Of a DNA stretch of 20,899 nucleotides, positions 1-6,945 are shown in pieces; position 1 is the stretch's first letter, and every line of letters starts with the position of its first letter. The translations under genes were made by a program, and so were the position numbers. The stretch comes from Nanoarchaeales archaeon. GTDB lineage: Archaea > Nanobdellota > Nanobdellia > Woesearchaeales > UBA583. The DNA lies in NCBI GenBank assembly GCA_013215525.1, contig JABSQY010000024.1:1-20899 (forward strand), read 5' to 3'. A model generated the notes under the pieces. The model was not told where the DNA came from, did not search any database, and saw only the letters and a program-made list of their open reading frames with translations.

Positions 1-246
1 TTTATCTGGTTTAGTAAATTCAAAATAAGTATTATCATCAGTTAAACTAGGTTTAATATATACATTAATTGGAAAAATATTATTTGGAAAAAAATCATCT
101 TTAAAATAAATATCAGTAAATATAGATTTAAAAATAGCATAATTTTTAGTAATTGTATCTCTTGTATTTTTAAGTTCAATCTTTTCTAAATTTAAACTTA
201 ATTCAAAATTAATTTTTTTTTCATTATGTTTCAAAAGTCCAAACAT
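1..246 (-). CDS. Hypothetical protein, C-terminus cut by the window edge
   Basis: Reading the minus strand from the ATG at 246, the frame stays open for 82 codons to the window edge. The protein starts MFGLLKHNEKKINFELSL and continues with alternating charged and aromatic residues (for example IFKSIFTDIYFKDDFFPNN) that look like beta-strands of a soluble domain. No family is recognised. A TATA-like stretch lies near 275-283, about 30 bases before the ATG, which fits the leaderless rule seen elsewhere in the window. It follows the Mre11-like gene on the same strand after about 50 bases but does not resemble the N-terminus of Rad50, which would start with a Walker A motif. The function is unknown. 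Confidence 0.6.
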   Translation of the reverse strand, partial: MFGLLKHNEKKINFELSLNLEKIELKNTRDTITKNYAIFKSIFTDIYFKDDFFPNNIFPINVYIKPSLTDDNTYFEFTKPDK

Positions 247-294
247 AAAAATTATACAAAAAAATTATTTATAATATTTTGTTTTATATAATAT

Positions 295-1542
295 TCAAAC
301 TAATTTCTCTAAACTGTTCTTAATAGCTAAACTGACACGTTCTTCAAACTGCACATTTTTTTCTTCTTCATTTTTCGATAAATCTAAAGAAAGTAAATTA
401 TCAATAAAAGGTTTTAACACTTGATAGTCAACTTCATCATCAAAAGATTTCATAATAATTTCTTCCTCTAATTTTTTAGAATCAAGTGTAGAATCAACAT
501 CAATAGCTACTAAATCCTTTGAAGTTAATTTATATGTATTTTTTAAAACAATATGAACACCATTATCATACAACTTTGAAATAATTTTATTAATCTGAAC
601 ATCTGAAATTTTCCCATCAACAACACCAGACACCTCAAGTAATAAAATCTTTCCTATTAAATCAATACCAGATAACTTTTCTTCAATCATCAACTTTAAA
701 TCAATTGGATTTTTTTCAATAACTTCAATCTTAACATGTTCTTTTTTGTAAGTTGATAAAAATATTCTATCAATTTTAGTATCTCTAGTTTCAAAATCAA
801 AAGTACACAAATTAAAACAAGGTTTCTCTCTTTTTAATTCAGAAAAATTATTTGGAAACAAAGGACCTGGATAAGATAATTTCCCAAAAGAATAACTTCC
901 CTCCATAAAAGTATGAATATGTCCACCAGCATAATAATCAAACCCAGTTGGCAAATAAGATTTTGTAACCTCAGTTTTCACCATCTTCATAAAATCAGGT
1001 TTAAAATCATTTAATGTTGTATGAAACATAAAAATATTAAAATCATCTTTAGACAAAATATCTTTTTTTTGTAAATTTGCGTAAATGTTTTTATCAAGAC
1101 CACACTTTTTTCCTAAAATCCCAGAAATTACAACACGCCCACATCTATGTAAATACAACTCAACAGTTCCATCATCAACAAATTTAGGTTTGGACACATC
1201 AACAAACACACAAGCAATCTCAAGAAGTTGCAAAAAGGATTTTCCAGAATTAGAATAATCATGACTTCCACCAATTACAAAAAGTGGAATCCCTGCACTC
1301 TTTAACTTCATAAGTTCAACAACAACCTTTGAAACTAACTCAATTGGCGGCATCGCATTATTAAAAATATCACCTGCAAACAAAACAAACTCTGGTTTAA
1401 TATCAAGTACTTTAGAAATCGCTAACTCAAAAGTTTTAAAATTTAAATCAGTAAGTTTTTTTTCTCTAAATGCACCAAGATGAAGGTCAGCCATATGAAC
1501 AAACTTAATCTTAGAAGAATTTGAATCATTATTATTAATCAT
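295..1542 (-). CDS. mre11: Mre11/SbcD-family DNA double-strand break repair nuclease
   Basis: A 415-aa calcineurin-like metallophosphoesterase. Metal-binding motifs appear in Mre11 order: ADLHLG (D19, H21), FAGDIF (D58), GGSHDY (H94, D95), MFHTTL (H174) and GGHIH (H208, H210). The C-terminal half (about 270-415) fits the capping/accessory region, and a charged helical tail could be the Rad50-binding end. Mre11 normally processes broken DNA ends as a dimer with Rad50. One oddity is that the usual GNHD motif reads GSHD, so the metal-ligand and catalytic-site asparagine is replaced by serine at residue 93. No Rad50 gene is visible next to it. A degenerate copy of its first codons lies about 600 bases upstream at 2117-2170. 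The family call is strong; the exact role (Mre11 or a paralogous nuclease) is less certain. Confidence 0.85.
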   Translation of the reverse strand: MINNNDSNSSKIKFVHMADLHLGAFREKKLTDLNFKTFELAISKVLDIKPEFVLFAGDIFNNAMPPIELVSKVVVELMKLKSAGIPLFVIGGSHDYSNSGKSFLQLLEIACVFVDVSKPKFVDDGTVELYLHRCGRVVISGILGKKCGLDKNIYANLQKKDILSKDDFNIFMFHTTLNDFKPDFMKMVKTEVTKSYLPTGFDYYAGGHIHTFMEGSYSFGKLSYPGPLFPNNFSELKREKPCFNLCTFDFETRDTKIDRIFLSTYKKEHVKIEVIEKNPIDLKLMIEEKLSGIDLIGKILLLEVSGVVDGKISDVQINKIISKLYDNGVHIVLKNTYKLTSKDLVAIDVDSTLDSKKLEEEIIMKSFDDEVDYQVLKPFIDNLLSLDLSKNEEEKNVQFEERVSLAIKNSLEKLV

Positions 1543-1614
1543 AATAAATTATATAATTAATATATTATAAACATTTACAATATTAAAAATAAATACGCAA
1601 AAAAATAAAACTTT

Positions 1615-1977
1615 TCAAAAAAAATTAAAAGTGAAATCAACTACGGAAGCAGAGTCAGAATTATAAGATGAAGTTATTTTAATTACATCATCATACCCAT
1701 AAATTTCATTAGTATATCCAATTAAAGTATTAACATAAGTACCATTAACCCAATAAGATATAGAATTATTATTTTCATCAACTGAGATAAAATTAAAATC
1801 AAAACAAGATGAACTAGTAAGACTTTCTAAACAAACCTTTTTTTCCTCCCCAGATTTAACTTTAATAGTTTTAGTTTCAGAATATAAATTATTTCTACCA
1901 TCACAATCACTGAAAAAAATCGGAATTATAAGACCTACTACAGGTGTCAACCCACAAAAACAAGGAATACATTTCAT
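1615..1977 (-). CDS. Small exported Cys-containing hypothetical protein
   Basis: A 120-aa protein with a hydrophobic N-terminal stretch (about residues 8-22, GLTPVVGLIIPIFF) after MKCIPCFC, which looks like an uncleaved anchor or signal sequence. The remainder is rich in Ser, Asn, Thr and Tyr with predicted beta-strands (ISYWVNGTYVNTLIGY), typical of a small extracellular beta-domain. Cysteines at 3, 6, 8, 25, 49 and 58 could form disulfides or carry a lipid. A TATA-like box (TTTATATATT on the minus strand, about 2000-2009) lies about 27 bases before the ATG and supports the start. No family is recognised. It sits between the Mre11-like gene and a degenerate copy of that gene's 5' end, so it may have arrived by a rearrangement. 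Confidence 0.6.
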   Translation of the reverse strand: MKCIPCFCGLTPVVGLIIPIFFSDCDGRNNLYSETKTIKVKSGEEKKVCLESLTSSSCFDFNFISVDENNNSISYWVNGTYVNTLIGYTNEIYGYDDVIKITSSYNSDSASVVDFTFNFF

Positions 1978-2116
1978 AAATAACCTTTATGATAACTAAT
2001 ATATAAACCTTGTTAAAATAGATTATATTCTTAAAAAATATACATTTAAACTAACAAAATAAAAATAAAATGTTTTAAAAACCTTAAACCTTCAAAAACT
2101 AGGAAACATATTCCTT

Positions 2117-2170
2117 AGTTTTAATTTTAGAAGAATTTGAATTATTATTATCAATTTTAATAAATCATAT
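2117..2170 (-). pseudogene. Degenerate duplicate of the 5' end of the Mre11-like gene
   Basis: Bases 2117-2170 match 1501-1554 at 45 of 54 positions with no gaps. The source covers the first 14 codons of the Mre11-like gene plus 12 bases upstream. Read on the minus strand, the copy gives KIDNNNSNSSKIKT against the gene's MINNNDSNSSKIKF. The start codon has become AAA and a TAG stop follows six codons after the similarity ends. It is therefore a non-coding remnant, presumably of a partial duplication. The short motif taaacattta recurs just upstream of both copies, so the duplicated block may once have been longer. Confidence 0.7.
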
Positions 2171-2250
2171 GTCTTAAACATTTAAAAAAATACAAATGTT
2201 AAAAAACATATATAATTCATAGAATAATTCTAAATTTCAAATAGTACACG

Positions 2251-2257
2251 TATATAG
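2251..2257 (+). promoter_or_regulatory. TATA-like box for the 66-aa ORF
   Basis: The sequence tatatag at 2251-2257 is centred 28 bases before the ATG at 2282. This is the same spacing as for PCNA, dnaJ, RPA and others here, and it is the main reason to believe the short ORF is expressed. Confidence 0.45.
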
Positions 2258-2281
2258 TTATAACGGCCAACAATAATTATA

Positions 2282-2482
2282 ATGGTAACAAACATAATGG
2301 ATAAATTTTTGGAAACAGAATCTATGAGAATTAGTAATGAAGATGACAAGATCATATCTCTTGAAAATTCGCTTATACAATCATACGGAATTGAAAGAAC
2401 TAAAGAATTAGTAATAGAAGCAATGCATAGTCAAATGCTTATAAAACCAATTAGATGTATATATAAATTTGAAACCACATGA
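2282..2482 (+). CDS. Small hypothetical helical protein (66 aa)
   Basis: A 66-aa ORF beginning MVTNIMDKFLETESMRISNE. It is charged and mostly helical in appearance, with an amphipathic stretch (GIERTKELVIEAMHSQ) and no signal peptide or membrane segment. A second Met at residue 6 is an alternative start, but the TATA spacing favours the first ATG as a leaderless start. A 13-bp inverted repeat follows the stop, as for other real genes in the window. No family is recognised. It converges on the peroxiredoxin gene. Confidence 0.45.
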   Translation: MVTNIMDKFLETESMRISNEDDKIISLENSLIQSYGIERTKELVIEAMHSQMLIKPIRCIYKFETT

Positions 2483-2496
2483 GAAATAAAACGAAC

Positions 2497-2527
2497 TAAA
2501 TTTTAAAATAAATCATTTTAAAATTTA
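2497..2527. terminator. 13-bp inverted repeat between convergent genes
   Basis: The arms 2497-2509 and 2515-2527 are perfect reverse complements (13 bp) around a five-base loop. The repeat lies between the stop of the 66-aa ORF (2482) and the stop of the peroxiredoxin gene (2529), so it could terminate transcription in both directions. Confidence 0.55.
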
Positions 2528-2528
2528 A

Positions 2529-2996
2529 CTAAAGTCCAAATCCATAAAGGATTTGAGCTGAATGATCTTTAGTCTTAACCTTATTAATAATATTAATAAT
2601 TTTAAACTTCTCATCAATTAAAAAAGTAGTACGTACAGTCCCCATATACTCTTTCCCCATAAATTTCTTTAACTGCCAAACACCATACAAATTATTAACT
2701 TTTAAATCTTCATCTGAGACAAGTGTAAAAGGTAACTCTTTCTTTTCAGTAAATCTCTTATGTAATTTAATTGGATCTTTAGAAACACCAATCACAACAA
2801 TACTTTTTGAAGTTAATTCTTTATAATTATCACGCAAATTCTCTGCCTGCCACGTGCAACCTGGTGTCATATCCTTTGGATAAAAATACAAAGCAATTTT
2901 TTTTCCTTTAAAATCACTTAAACTCATAACTTTTTCTTCACCATCAACTAAAAAACTTGCCTTAAAATCTAGCGCTTTATCATTTACTTGTATCAT
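2529..2996 (-). CDS. bcp: Peroxiredoxin, PrxQ/Bcp type (1-Cys form)
   Basis: A thiol peroxidase that reduces hydrogen and organic hydroperoxides. The start is placed at the ATG at 2996, giving MIQVNDKALDF, which aligns with the usual family start; the frame also opens at a GTG at 3005. A purine-rich GAGGAAGGTG just upstream could serve as a ribosome binding site, unusual in this window. The active site reads PKDMTPGCTWQAENL, with the peroxidatic Cys in PGCT (residue 47 from the ATG) and the catalytic Arg in GTVRTTFLID. PrxQ proteins often carry a resolving Cys five residues after the peroxidatic one. Here that position is Glu and no other Cys exists, so this is a 1-Cys enzyme needing an external thiol. 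Length (155 aa) is normal. Confidence 0.9.
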   Translation of the reverse strand: MIQVNDKALDFKASFLVDGEEKVMSLSDFKGKKIALYFYPKDMTPGCTWQAENLRDNYKELTSKSIVVIGVSKDPIKLHKRFTEKKELPFTLVSDEDLKVNNLYGVWQLKKFMGKEYMGTVRTTFLIDEKFKIINIINKVKTKDHSAQILYGFGL

Positions 2997-3060
2997 AATA
3001 ATCACACCTTCCTCGTAACTTATAAAGATTCATCACTCAAAAAAACAAATAAACAAAACC

Positions 3061-3068
3061 TTTATATA
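3061..3068 (+). promoter_or_regulatory. TATA box of the PCNA gene
   Basis: tttatata at 3061-3068 is centred about 26 bases before the ATG at 3090, so the transcript should begin at or next to the start codon. Confidence 0.6.
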
Positions 3069-3089
3069 ACAACTTGACACTATATAGTT

Positions 3090-3833
3090 ATGGAATTAAT
3101 TTTAGAAACACCTCAACTTTTAAAAAAAAGTATGGACATTATCTCAGATATTGTTTTAGAAGGAACTATCGTATTCAAAAAAGACTACTTAGAATTAGTA
3201 GCATTAAACTCAAACAATGTAGTTATGGTAATTTTTAAACTATTATCAACTAACTTTGAGAAATACGAAGTAGAAGAAGATACACAAATCTCACTAAGTT
3301 TAGAACACTTAAGTACAGTTTTAAAAACATGTGATGATAAAGGAAAATTAATTTTAGATGTAGACACTACAAGAAATAAATTAAAAATCACTTCCGAAGG
3401 AAAAAATAGAAAAGAATTCGAATTATCCTTAATTGATTTTAGAGATGATAACATTCAAAAAGTTCCATCATTAGAATTTCCTGTAAACATTGTATCAAGT
3501 TCATCAAACTTTACAACTGCAATTACTGATTTAGGATTTCTAGACGAAGGAATTGGTCTAACAATTGAAGATGGTAAATTTTCAATGGAAGGAAAAAACA
3601 ACTCAATGGCAGGAAAAATTGACTTTACAACTGATGTAGACGTTCAAGATTCCCAAAGTAAAAACTTTACAGCAAGATACTCAATTGAATATTTAAAGAA
3701 ATTCATGAAAGCAGACAAAATTGCAAAAACTGTAGAATTAAGTTTTTCCTCAGATTTTCCATTAAAAGTACAATATAAAGTACAAGATCAACTATTACTT
3801 GCATTTATTTTAGCTCCAAGAGGAGAAGAATAA
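3090..3833 (+). CDS. pcn: DNA polymerase sliding clamp (PCNA)
   Basis: A 247-aa protein, the normal length for archaeal PCNA. It forms a trimeric ring around DNA and tethers polymerase, ligase, FEN1 and other PIP-box proteins. The N-terminal domain (about 1-120) shows the family pattern with MELILETPQLLKKSMDIIS and LELVALNSNNVVMV. The interdomain loop lies around residues 118-130 (DDNIQKVPSLEFP), and the second domain ends with FPLKVQYKVQDQLLLAFILAPRGEE, matching the conserved C-terminal tail that carries the partner-binding pocket. It is a single gene with its own leaderless promoter. The repair and replication genes Mre11-like and RPA lie nearby. A T-rich stretch and short hairpin follow the stop. 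Confidence 0.97.
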   Translation: MELILETPQLLKKSMDIISDIVLEGTIVFKKDYLELVALNSNNVVMVIFKLLSTNFEKYEVEEDTQISLSLEHLSTVLKTCDDKGKLILDVDTTRNKLKITSEGKNRKEFELSLIDFRDDNIQKVPSLEFPVNIVSSSSNFTTAITDLGFLDEGIGLTIEDGKFSMEGKNNSMAGKIDFTTDVDVQDSQSKNFTARYSIEYLKKFMKADKIAKTVELSFSSDFPLKVQYKVQDQLLLAFILAPRGEE

Positions 3834-3836
3834 ATT

Positions 3837-3858
3837 TTTATTTTTTCAAAATTTGAAA
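3837..3858 (+). terminator. T-rich tract with short inverted repeat after PCNA
   Basis: T-runs at 3837-3846 are followed by tttcaaa (3844-3850) and its reverse complement tttgaaa (3852-3858). T-runs alone can terminate archaeal RNA polymerase. Support is positional only. Confidence 0.3.
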
Positions 3859-3967
3859 TAAACTAATTTTCGTAACAAAAAGAAATCCTAATAAATATAC
3901 TATATTATAAGATTACTTCTAAATAAGACAAACAACATTTAAAAAGATACTTTATAAATATATAAGT

Positions 3968-4342
3968 ATGCCTCACCAATGTTTGAAATGCGACACAATT
4001 TTTGATAACACATCTGATGTTATTATCAAAGGATGTACAGATTGCGGAAATAAATTATTTTTATATGTAAAAACAATTCCAAAAGAATCTATAGCAATAG
4101 AAATTAGTAAAGAACAAAAAGATTTAATACTACAAGAAGTAGAAACTGCAATCGGTCTTGAAGAACCAGATATGCCAGTAATATTAAAACTTGAAAATAT
4201 AAAAATTCTAGCTCCAGGAAAATATGAAATTGACATTAATCAATTAATGAAAAAAGAAAAACCTGTTGTATACAAAGTACAAGATGGAACATATGTAATT
4301 GACTTAAACTATTTACAAAATCCAAATGTTATAAAAAGATAA
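3968..4342 (+). CDS. Zn-ribbon protein, DUF2072/COG3364-like (OapC-like)
   Basis: A 124-aa protein whose N-terminus is a zinc ribbon: MPHQCLKCDTIF then IIKGCTDCGNKLF, with cysteines 5, 8, 23 and 26. The MPHxCxxC start and GCxxCG second knuckle match the archaeal DUF2072 (COG3364) family, annotated as a possible RNA-binding Zn-ribbon protein. The C-terminal half (about 50-124) is an alpha/beta region containing ILAPGKYEIDINQL and DGTYVIDLNYLQ. It is the first gene of an apparent three-gene operon, with only seven bases to the next start. A TATA-like atttaaaaa at 3937-3945 fits the leaderless spacing. The family call rests on the ribbon pattern and N-terminal position; the molecular role is not established. 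Confidence 0.7.
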   Translation: MPHQCLKCDTIFDNTSDVIIKGCTDCGNKLFLYVKTIPKESIAIEISKEQKDLILQEVETAIGLEEPDMPVILKLENIKILAPGKYEIDINQLMKKEKPVVYKVQDGTYVIDLNYLQNPNVIKR

Positions 4343-4349
4343 ATTAAAA

Positions 4350-5183
4350 ATGGAATCAAAAACTAAACCTAAATATAAAAAACCACAATTATCTAAAAAA
4401 GGTATTAATTCTACAAATAATAAAAGTATTAAGGTAGACAATCATAAAGATAATAATATTAACAAAAATAAAATAACTACTAAAACACTAAAAAAAGAAA
4501 TAAAACCTACAAGTATTAAGCAAACATTACAAAACCAAAAGCGACAAAACCATAAATCTCCAGCTAAAAATAGTTTAAATGAAAAATTAGATTTAATAAT
4601 TAGAAATCAAGCTAAAATTTTAAAAAATGAAGAATTAATTTTAGGAAAAGAAGATGAAATTGAAGAATTAGAAAAAGAGGAGTTAGCTCAAGATAAAAGA
4701 ACATCTCAAACAGAAGAAGAAACTTTAGATGAACTTGCAAAAATTGAAGCAAAATTAAATCAATCTATTTCAAAACCATTAAAATTAGTTACAAAAAGAG
4801 ATTTATTTAAAGGCTTTATAGGTTCGTTTGTAGGAGTTATGGGTCATTTTGCATTCTCAAAAGCAGCAGACATTGCAAATAATTTATCTATGTATCAAAC
4901 ATCATTTTTATATTTTGTTGCAGCAGTAATTGTTATAATAATGTTATATTATACAGGATTTAGAAATATTGAAAAACAAATCATATTAAAATTTATGCCG
5001 CTTAGAGCAATCACATTATACTCAGTATCAATCTTTACAATTTTATTTGTAAATCTCATATTTGGAAAAATTGATTTTCCATTAGAGTTTACACAAATTT
5101 ATAAAATCGTAGGAGCAAACATTATATTAGCAGTAATGGGAGCAGTAACAGCTGACCTATTAGGTAAAGTGGAGAATCATTAA
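4350..5183 (+). CDS. Four-TM membrane protein with Lys/Asn-rich coiled-coil N-terminus (DUF2391-like?)
   Basis: A 277-aa protein. Residues 1-75 are low-complexity, rich in Lys, Asn and Thr. Residues 75-140 are strongly charged with a coiled-coil look (KNEELILGKEDEIEELEKEE). Four likely membrane helices follow at about 155-173, 185-203, 219-239 and 252-271, connected by short loops. The membrane part, with its GFIGSFVGVMGHFAF opening, recalls the uncharacterised DUF2391 family, but this is a tentative match from memory. The basic N-terminal tail should be cytoplasmic and might bind nucleic acid. The start lies 7 bases after the Zn-ribbon gene and the stop 2 bases before the next gene, so the three are almost certainly co-transcribed. 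Confidence 0.65.
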   Translation: MESKTKPKYKKPQLSKKGINSTNNKSIKVDNHKDNNINKNKITTKTLKKEIKPTSIKQTLQNQKRQNHKSPAKNSLNEKLDLIIRNQAKILKNEELILGKEDEIEELEKEELAQDKRTSQTEEETLDELAKIEAKLNQSISKPLKLVTKRDLFKGFIGSFVGVMGHFAFSKAADIANNLSMYQTSFLYFVAAVIVIIMLYYTGFRNIEKQIILKFMPLRAITLYSVSIFTILFVNLIFGKIDFPLEFTQIYKIVGANIILAVMGAVTADLLGKVENH

Positions 5184-5185
5184 AA

Positions 5186-5557
5186 ATGAGTATATTTAGT
5201 ATAAAAAAAGAAAGTGGAGAAGTTCAAGCATATAGAATATTAAAAAATTCTATTTCACACATTTTATTAGAAATAACTACTTTAACAAATCAAATTCATA
5301 ATTCTACTAAAGAAACTCTGATAAGAAAATTTAATAATGAATTAACCAGTTTTTTTCAAAGATTAAGTTCTATTGAAAATATATTCATTGGATATAAAAA
5401 AGATAAATTAGTTAAGATACTAGATGATTTCAGTTTAGAGCATCCTATCCGTGCCAGCCACATCCCCATAGAAGGTAAAACTGAGGATAAAATTTCTAAA
5501 TTAAAAGAAGAATTAATAAATCTTAAAAATCTTTTAAAAAATAATGAAATAAAATAA
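5186..5557 (+). CDS. Hypothetical helical protein, third gene of operon
   Basis: A 123-aa protein, nearly all helical and charged, with a C-terminal heptad-like stretch (KISKLKEELINLKNLLKNN). It has no signal, membrane segment, Cys cluster or recognised motif; SLEHPIRASHIPIEGKTED is the only loop-like region. It begins two bases after the stop of the four-TM gene (TAA-AA-ATG), which implies translational coupling and suggests a partner role for the coiled-coil membrane protein. The family is not recognised. Confidence 0.6.
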   Translation: MSIFSIKKESGEVQAYRILKNSISHILLEITTLTNQIHNSTKETLIRKFNNELTSFFQRLSSIENIFIGYKKDKLVKILDDFSLEHPIRASHIPIEGKTEDKISKLKEELINLKNLLKNNEIK

Positions 5558-5607
5558 ATAAATTATTTTCCAAAAATTCTAATTTTGTCACAATATAATA
5601 GCAAAGA

Positions 5608-5614
5608 TTTATAA
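5608..5614 (+). promoter_or_regulatory. TATA box that decides the RPA start
   Basis: tttataa at 5608-5614 is centred 27 bases before the ATG at 5638. The upstream in-frame ATG at 5614 overlaps this box and cannot be in a transcript that starts from it. Confidence 0.6.
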
Positions 5615-5637
5615 TGTTTTTTTTCTTAAAAATTACT

Positions 5638-6738
5638 ATGAGTGAAAAAGAAAAATTAATTGAAAATTTAGTAACTAAATCTGGTAAATCCTTAGACGAA
5701 ATTAAAACATTAGTTTCAGACAAAGTAAACGAATTATCTGGATTAGTATCAGAAGAAGGAGCAATTTACATCGTTGCAAATGATCTTGGTGCAAAATTAG
5801 ACGCAGAAAGACCAAAAAAAGAAGCCGATTCAGTAAAAATTGAAGATATCACTGAAGCAAAAGTTCCAACATCTTTAACTTGTAAAGTAATTAGAAAGTA
5901 CGATAAAGTAACATTTCAATCTAAATCAGGTTCAGAAGGTTCCGTTCAATCCGTATTAGTAGGAGATGAATCAGGAATTATTAGAATTGTATTTTGGAAT
6001 GAAAAAACTGAAGTATTAGATAATATTCAAGATGGAGACATTTTAGCAATTACAAACGCATACACACGTGAAAATACAAACACTGAAAGAATTGAAATTC
6101 ATTTCGGACAATACTCTGACATTGAAGTAAACCCTGAAAATGTTAAAATTGTATTACCTGAATACACTCCTCAAGAAATCACATTTACTGAAAAGAAAAT
6201 TACTGAAATGGCAGATGGTGATAAAAATGTTAAAATTACAGGAATTGTAACTGATTACGATATTCCAAGATTTTACGTTGGATGTCCTGAATGTTTTAAG
6301 AAAGTTCAACAAGATGATGGTAAACAAATGTGTGGTCAACACGGTGAAGTACAAGCAAATAGAATTCCAATTGTTAATTTAATTATTGATGATAGTACAG
6401 GAACAATTCCAGTAGTAGGATTCAGAGATAGAGCTGAACAATTATCAGGAGTATCAACAGAAGAAGTTTTAGGATTTACTGAAGACATTGACAAATATAG
6501 GGCTTTCTGTAAAAGAATTGTTGGTGCTAAAGTAGAATTAGGTGGAAATGTTACAACAAACAATATGACTGGTGATATGCAAGTTATGGCAAACCAAATT
6601 TTAAACTTAGAATTAAAAACAGTTGAAGAAATTGCAAAAGATGAAGTAAAAGAAGAAGCTGCTAAAGCTGAAGCTACTTCAGACGATGATTTAGATATTG
6701 ACATCGAAGAAATTGACTTTGATGACGATATGTTATAA
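5638..6738 (+). CDS. rpa: Replication protein A, ssDNA-binding OB-fold protein with zinc finger
   Basis: The single-stranded DNA binding protein for replication and repair. The start at 5638 (366 aa, MSEKEKLIENLVTKSG) is chosen over an in-frame ATG at 5614 because the TATA box overlaps the latter and because archaeal RPAs begin with this helical region. Residues 1-55 form the helical N-terminus. A first OB fold spans about 75-165 (VLVGDESGIIRIVFWNEK) and a second about 180-335. A Zn finger is inserted in the second OB fold: CPECF then MCGQHGE (C216, C219, C232, H235). The C-terminal tail is very acidic (DDDLDIDIEEIDFDDD), as in SSB tails that recruit partners. No separate RPA subunit gene is adjacent. 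Confidence 0.92.
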   Translation: MSEKEKLIENLVTKSGKSLDEIKTLVSDKVNELSGLVSEEGAIYIVANDLGAKLDAERPKKEADSVKIEDITEAKVPTSLTCKVIRKYDKVTFQSKSGSEGSVQSVLVGDESGIIRIVFWNEKTEVLDNIQDGDILAITNAYTRENTNTERIEIHFGQYSDIEVNPENVKIVLPEYTPQEITFTEKKITEMADGDKNVKITGIVTDYDIPRFYVGCPECFKKVQQDDGKQMCGQHGEVQANRIPIVNLIIDDSTGTIPVVGFRDRAEQLSGVSTEEVLGFTEDIDKYRAFCKRIVGAKVELGGNVTTNNMTGDMQVMANQILNLELKTVEEIAKDEVKEEAAKAEATSDDDLDIDIEEIDFDDDML

Positions 6739-6782
6739 ATACTCAATATTTATAATTTTTAAAAATTTTCAATTTTTATATT

Positions 6783-6857
6783 GCTTTAAGTTTATCTTAA
6801 AGCGCCTAGTAATCTTTGATTACTAAGGATGTTATAATTCTTTTCAATTTTAATAAC
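6783..6857 (+). ncRNA. Candidate small structured RNA: three tandem hairpins
   Basis: The 207-base gap between RPA and the next gene holds three consecutive hairpins. Hairpin 1 is perfect (6783-6790 with 6796-6803, 8 bp, five-base loop). Hairpin 2 is 10 bp with one bulged A (6805-6814 with 6818-6828, TTT loop). Hairpin 3 pairs 6831-6839 with 6846-6857 (9 bp with a three-base bulge). A TATA-like atttataat at 6748-6756 would start a transcript near 6780, exactly at hairpin 1, and a T-rich tract at 6878-6890 could end it. It is not a tRNA: there is no acceptor stem or T-loop. An ACA at 6856-6858 is compatible with an H/ACA RNA but does not prove it. It could also be an elaborate RPA terminator. 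Confidence 0.4.
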
Positions 6858-6945
6858 ACTATAAAATAATTAAAATTCTTTTTTCTTTTTAATAAATAAA
6901 AATAATAGTTATACTATTTATAATATAATCATAATAACATTAATA

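Noticed and set aside
263..295. Repeated tataatatt motifs between the first two minus-strand genes
   Set aside because: Two short AT-only copies in an AT-only gap; indistinguishable from promoter-like low-complexity sequence.
5614..5637. ATG at 5614 as the RPA start
   Set aside because: It overlaps the TATA box; the ATG at 5638 has correct spacing and gives the family-like N-terminus.
6336..6746. 136-codon antisense frame over the RPA gene
   Set aside because: It is a Ser-rich mirror of the RPA coding sequence, with no promoter spacing or recognisable motif.
6783..6857. tRNA-like reading of the three hairpins
   Set aside because: There is no seven-bp acceptor stem, no T-loop consensus and no recognisable D-arm; the hairpins are sequential rather than cloverleaf.
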